DNA from: Bacteroidota bacterium
GTDB taxonomy: Bacteria; Bacteroidota; Bacteroidia; Cytophagales; Cyclobacteriaceae
Assembly (NCBI GenBank): GCA_023393375.1
Contig: JAEWLI010000112.1
Span: 1 to 7,069 of the forward strand
Direction: 5' to 3'
Length of the DNA: 7,069 bases
Both the position numbers and the translations under genes were made by a program. This document shows, one piece after another, positions 5,909 to 7,069 of this stretch (its first letter is position 1; the number at the start of each line of letters is the position of its first letter). The notes under the pieces were generated by a model that searched no databases, had not been told where the DNA came from, and was given only the letters and a program-made list of their open reading frames with translations.

Positions 5909-5996
5909 ACCCAATTCAAATATCAACATCTTTTATAGCGATACAATGGCCCTTCTAGCACGCCCTCGTTGCAAACAGAAGGCGATAGCGGAACTC
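5909..5996 (+). repeat. Direct repeat, right copy
   Basis: The core (5934-5996) matches 4325-4387 with four substitutions and no gap, and weaker similarity extends left to ~5909. The same imperfect hairpin is present at 5961-5984. It continues into a 60-codon plus-strand frame (ATG at 5946, stop at 6126-6128), read as MALLARPRCKQKAIAEL and then a sequence unrelated to that after the left copy, apart from a faint match at GAGG. I do not regard that frame as an established gene, because it resembles no family and begins inside the repeat. Confidence 0.8.
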
Positions 5997-6144
5997 GAGG
6001 ACTATATAGGGGATGCTATTGCCCCTCTTGAAGGATACGAAGTCAGCTTTTGGAGAGTGGCTTTTAAAGAAGTGGAAAGGTTTTCGGCCCCGGTACCTCT
6101 TCTTTATCCTGTCATTGGCTTCTACTAATCCCCGGTTATAATGC

Positions 6145-6216
6145 TCAAGTCAATTTCTGTTCTTCTACTTCCAGTACCATCAATTTATCTTGGGTAGAAA
6201 TACGAATCCTATCCAT
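6145..6216 (-). CDS. Possible 23-codon frame overlapping the Fic gene stop
   Basis: An ATG at 6216-6214 overlaps the Fic stop (ATGGATAG) and opens a frame ending in TGA at 6147-6145. It reads MDRIRISTQDKLMVLEV and ends EEQKLT. The overlap would allow translational coupling. The beginning faintly resembles the first strands of LytTR DNA-binding domains, so it may be a relic of a truncated gene rather than a functional peptide. Evidence is limited to the overlap and a non-random look. Confidence 0.2.
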   Translation of the reverse strand: MDRIRISTQDKLMVLEVEEQKLT

Positions 6217-7069
6217 TCAGAAAGTTTCTTTGATATTGTTCCTCGATTAATTTGATTTCATCCTGTGTTAGCTTAGAAAATTCCTTATCCTTGGCTCTCT
6301 CCGAAAAAATGCCATTGGTTTGATCCAGAAACCTTGTAAGTAAGGCAACCATTTTATCAGGCATTTCAAATTCTTCAAGATACCTTTTAAATTCGTCGTA
6401 CTTTAATAAATATGAAACTTCCTGTGGAATAATATTTTGAACTGTATCTTTTACGCAGTCATATAAAAACTCCGCCTGTTTAGTAGCATCAAAGTACCTG
6501 TAATAATCAATCGTGCTATTTATCACCTCTATGTTATGATCAATTGTTTCTTTCCACTCAATGAAATCCAGTAAAGGATGCGAATATGATTCCAGGACAT
6601 TGCGATAAACATTAATATGGTTTAACATGGATGCAGAAACAGGAAAAATAATGCCCTGCTGTGAGAATTGTTTCTTTGCAAGTAAATGATGAATCAAATA
6701 CCTGTGAATACGGCCATTACCATCCTCAAATGGGTGGATGAAAACAAAACCAAATGCAATAATTGCCGCTGCTATCACAGCGTCCATATCATTTTCTAAA
6801 AGAAGTTCATAAGTTTTTAGTAGCCCTTCTAACAAAGGCTCCACATCGTCAAACCTTGCCGAAATATGATCGGGAAGCGGTTCTCCTGAATCCCGATCGT
6901 GTTCTCCCACAAAACCGCCTTTCTTACGAAATCCCATCTCTACAAATCGTCTGTTCTCAATTACTTTTTGTTGCAGACTAAGCAGTTCATCCATGCTCAG
7001 GTCCTTTGTGCCTGCTTGTCCAATAACTTCCCCCCATCGTGCAGCCCTTTTGCTTTGTGGATTCTCCCC
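6209..7069 (-). CDS. Fic family protein (AMP-transferase), 5' end outside the window
   Basis: The catalytic Fic motif is intact: HPFEDGNGRIHR, with its His codon at 6736-6734. In this family that His deprotonates the target hydroxyl, while the Asp and Asn-Gly-Arg part binds Mg-ATP for AMPylation of Ser, Thr or Tyr. Upstream of the motif, GGFVGEHDRDSGEPLPDHI and VIAAAIIAFGFVFI match the core of long (roughly 350-500 residue) bacterial Fic proteins. A Met codon at 6994 is not the true start: the frame stays open to the window edge and reads GENPQSKRAARWGEVIGQAG, typical of the family, so 286 residues are visible and the N-terminus is missing. An inhibitory S/TxxxE(G/N) helix, usually N-terminal in this class, is not seen in the visible part and would lie outside. 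The C-terminal ~100 residues are helical and charged. No antitoxin gene is visible downstream. The target is unknown. Confidence 0.88.
   Translation of the reverse strand, partial: GENPQSKRAARWGEVIGQAGTKDLSMDELLSLQQKVIENRRFVEMGFRKKGGFVGEHDRDSGEPLPDHISARFDDVEPLLEGLLKTYELLLENDMDAVIAAAIIAFGFVFIHPFEDGNGRIHRYLIHHLLAKKQFSQQGIIFPVSASMLNHINVYRNVLESYSHPLLDFIEWKETIDHNIEVINSTIDYYRYFDATKQAEFLYDCVKDTVQNIIPQEVSYLLKYDEFKRYLEEFEMPDKMVALLTRFLDQTNGIFSERAKDKEFSKLTQDEIKLIEEQYQRNFLNG

Noticed and set aside
4301..5996. CRISPR-like or attachment-site reading of the repeats
   Set aside because: There are only two copies, far apart, with no spacer array, cas gene, integrase or tRNA gene in the window.
6008..6026. 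AGGGG/CCCCT hairpin after the right repeat
   Set aside because: Only five pairs, no U-tract, and no gene ends there.
5946..6128. 60-codon plus-strand frame starting in the right repeat
   Set aside because: Its start and first 17 residues belong to the repeat, the rest matches nothing I recognise, and the left copy lacks the ATG. Described under the repeat instead of as a gene.
6763..6981. 72-codon plus-strand frame opposite the Fic gene
   Set aside because: It is antisense to the Fic coding sequence, including part of its conserved core.

Overview
The window looks like chromosomal DNA from a member of the Bacteroidota. Signs of this are the Sec signal peptide ending in an Ala-Gln-Lys junction on the large glycosidase, weak or absent Shine-Dalgarno sites, several exact or near matches to the Bacteroidota -7 box TAnnTTTG, and the gene families present. 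The species cannot be named from the sequence alone.

Layout. (1) Bases 1-263: intergenic DNA with a GC-rich hairpin cluster (79-102) and a small palindrome (192-202). (2) 264-2408 (+): a secreted 714-residue glycoside-hydrolase-like protein with a GH67/GH20-type N-terminal domain and a TIM-barrel-like core. A 12-bp perfect stem-loop (2428-2464) separates it from the convergent genes that follow. (3) 4074-2490 (-): a two-gene unit encoding a bacterial relative of the archaeo-eukaryotic peptide release factor eRF1/Pelota (baeRF type) and, 115 bp downstream, a short HPF/RaiA ribosome hibernation factor. Both products point to ribosomes in stress or stasis. (4) 4095-4483: a scarred segment holding a weak minus-strand reading frame, the first copy of a long direct repeat, and what may be the 3' end of a broken regulator gene, closed by a bidirectional terminator (4503-4539). 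(5) 5649-4584 (-): a visibly AT-richer cluster of small genes encoding a two-TM protein, a SPOR-like protein, and a membrane protein split in two reading frames at a run of seven A. (6) 5909-5996: the second copy of the direct repeat, 59 of 63 core bases identical to the first, so the AT-rich cluster lies between direct repeats 1,609 bp apart. (7) 6209-7069 (-): a Fic-domain AMP-transferase with an intact catalytic motif. Its 5' end lies outside the window. A 23-codon frame overlaps its stop.

How the genes fit together. The baeRF/HPF pair is the clearest functional unit and suggests coupled ribosome hibernation and rescue. The AT-rich cluster has the look of horizontally acquired DNA: base composition, small membrane proteins, direct repeats on both sides and broken genes at the edge. 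Its function is unknown. The glycosidase and the Fic gene have no obvious partners here. The two observations most worth checking are the A-run frameshift that would join two membrane frames into one 146-residue protein, and the identity of the repeat pair.
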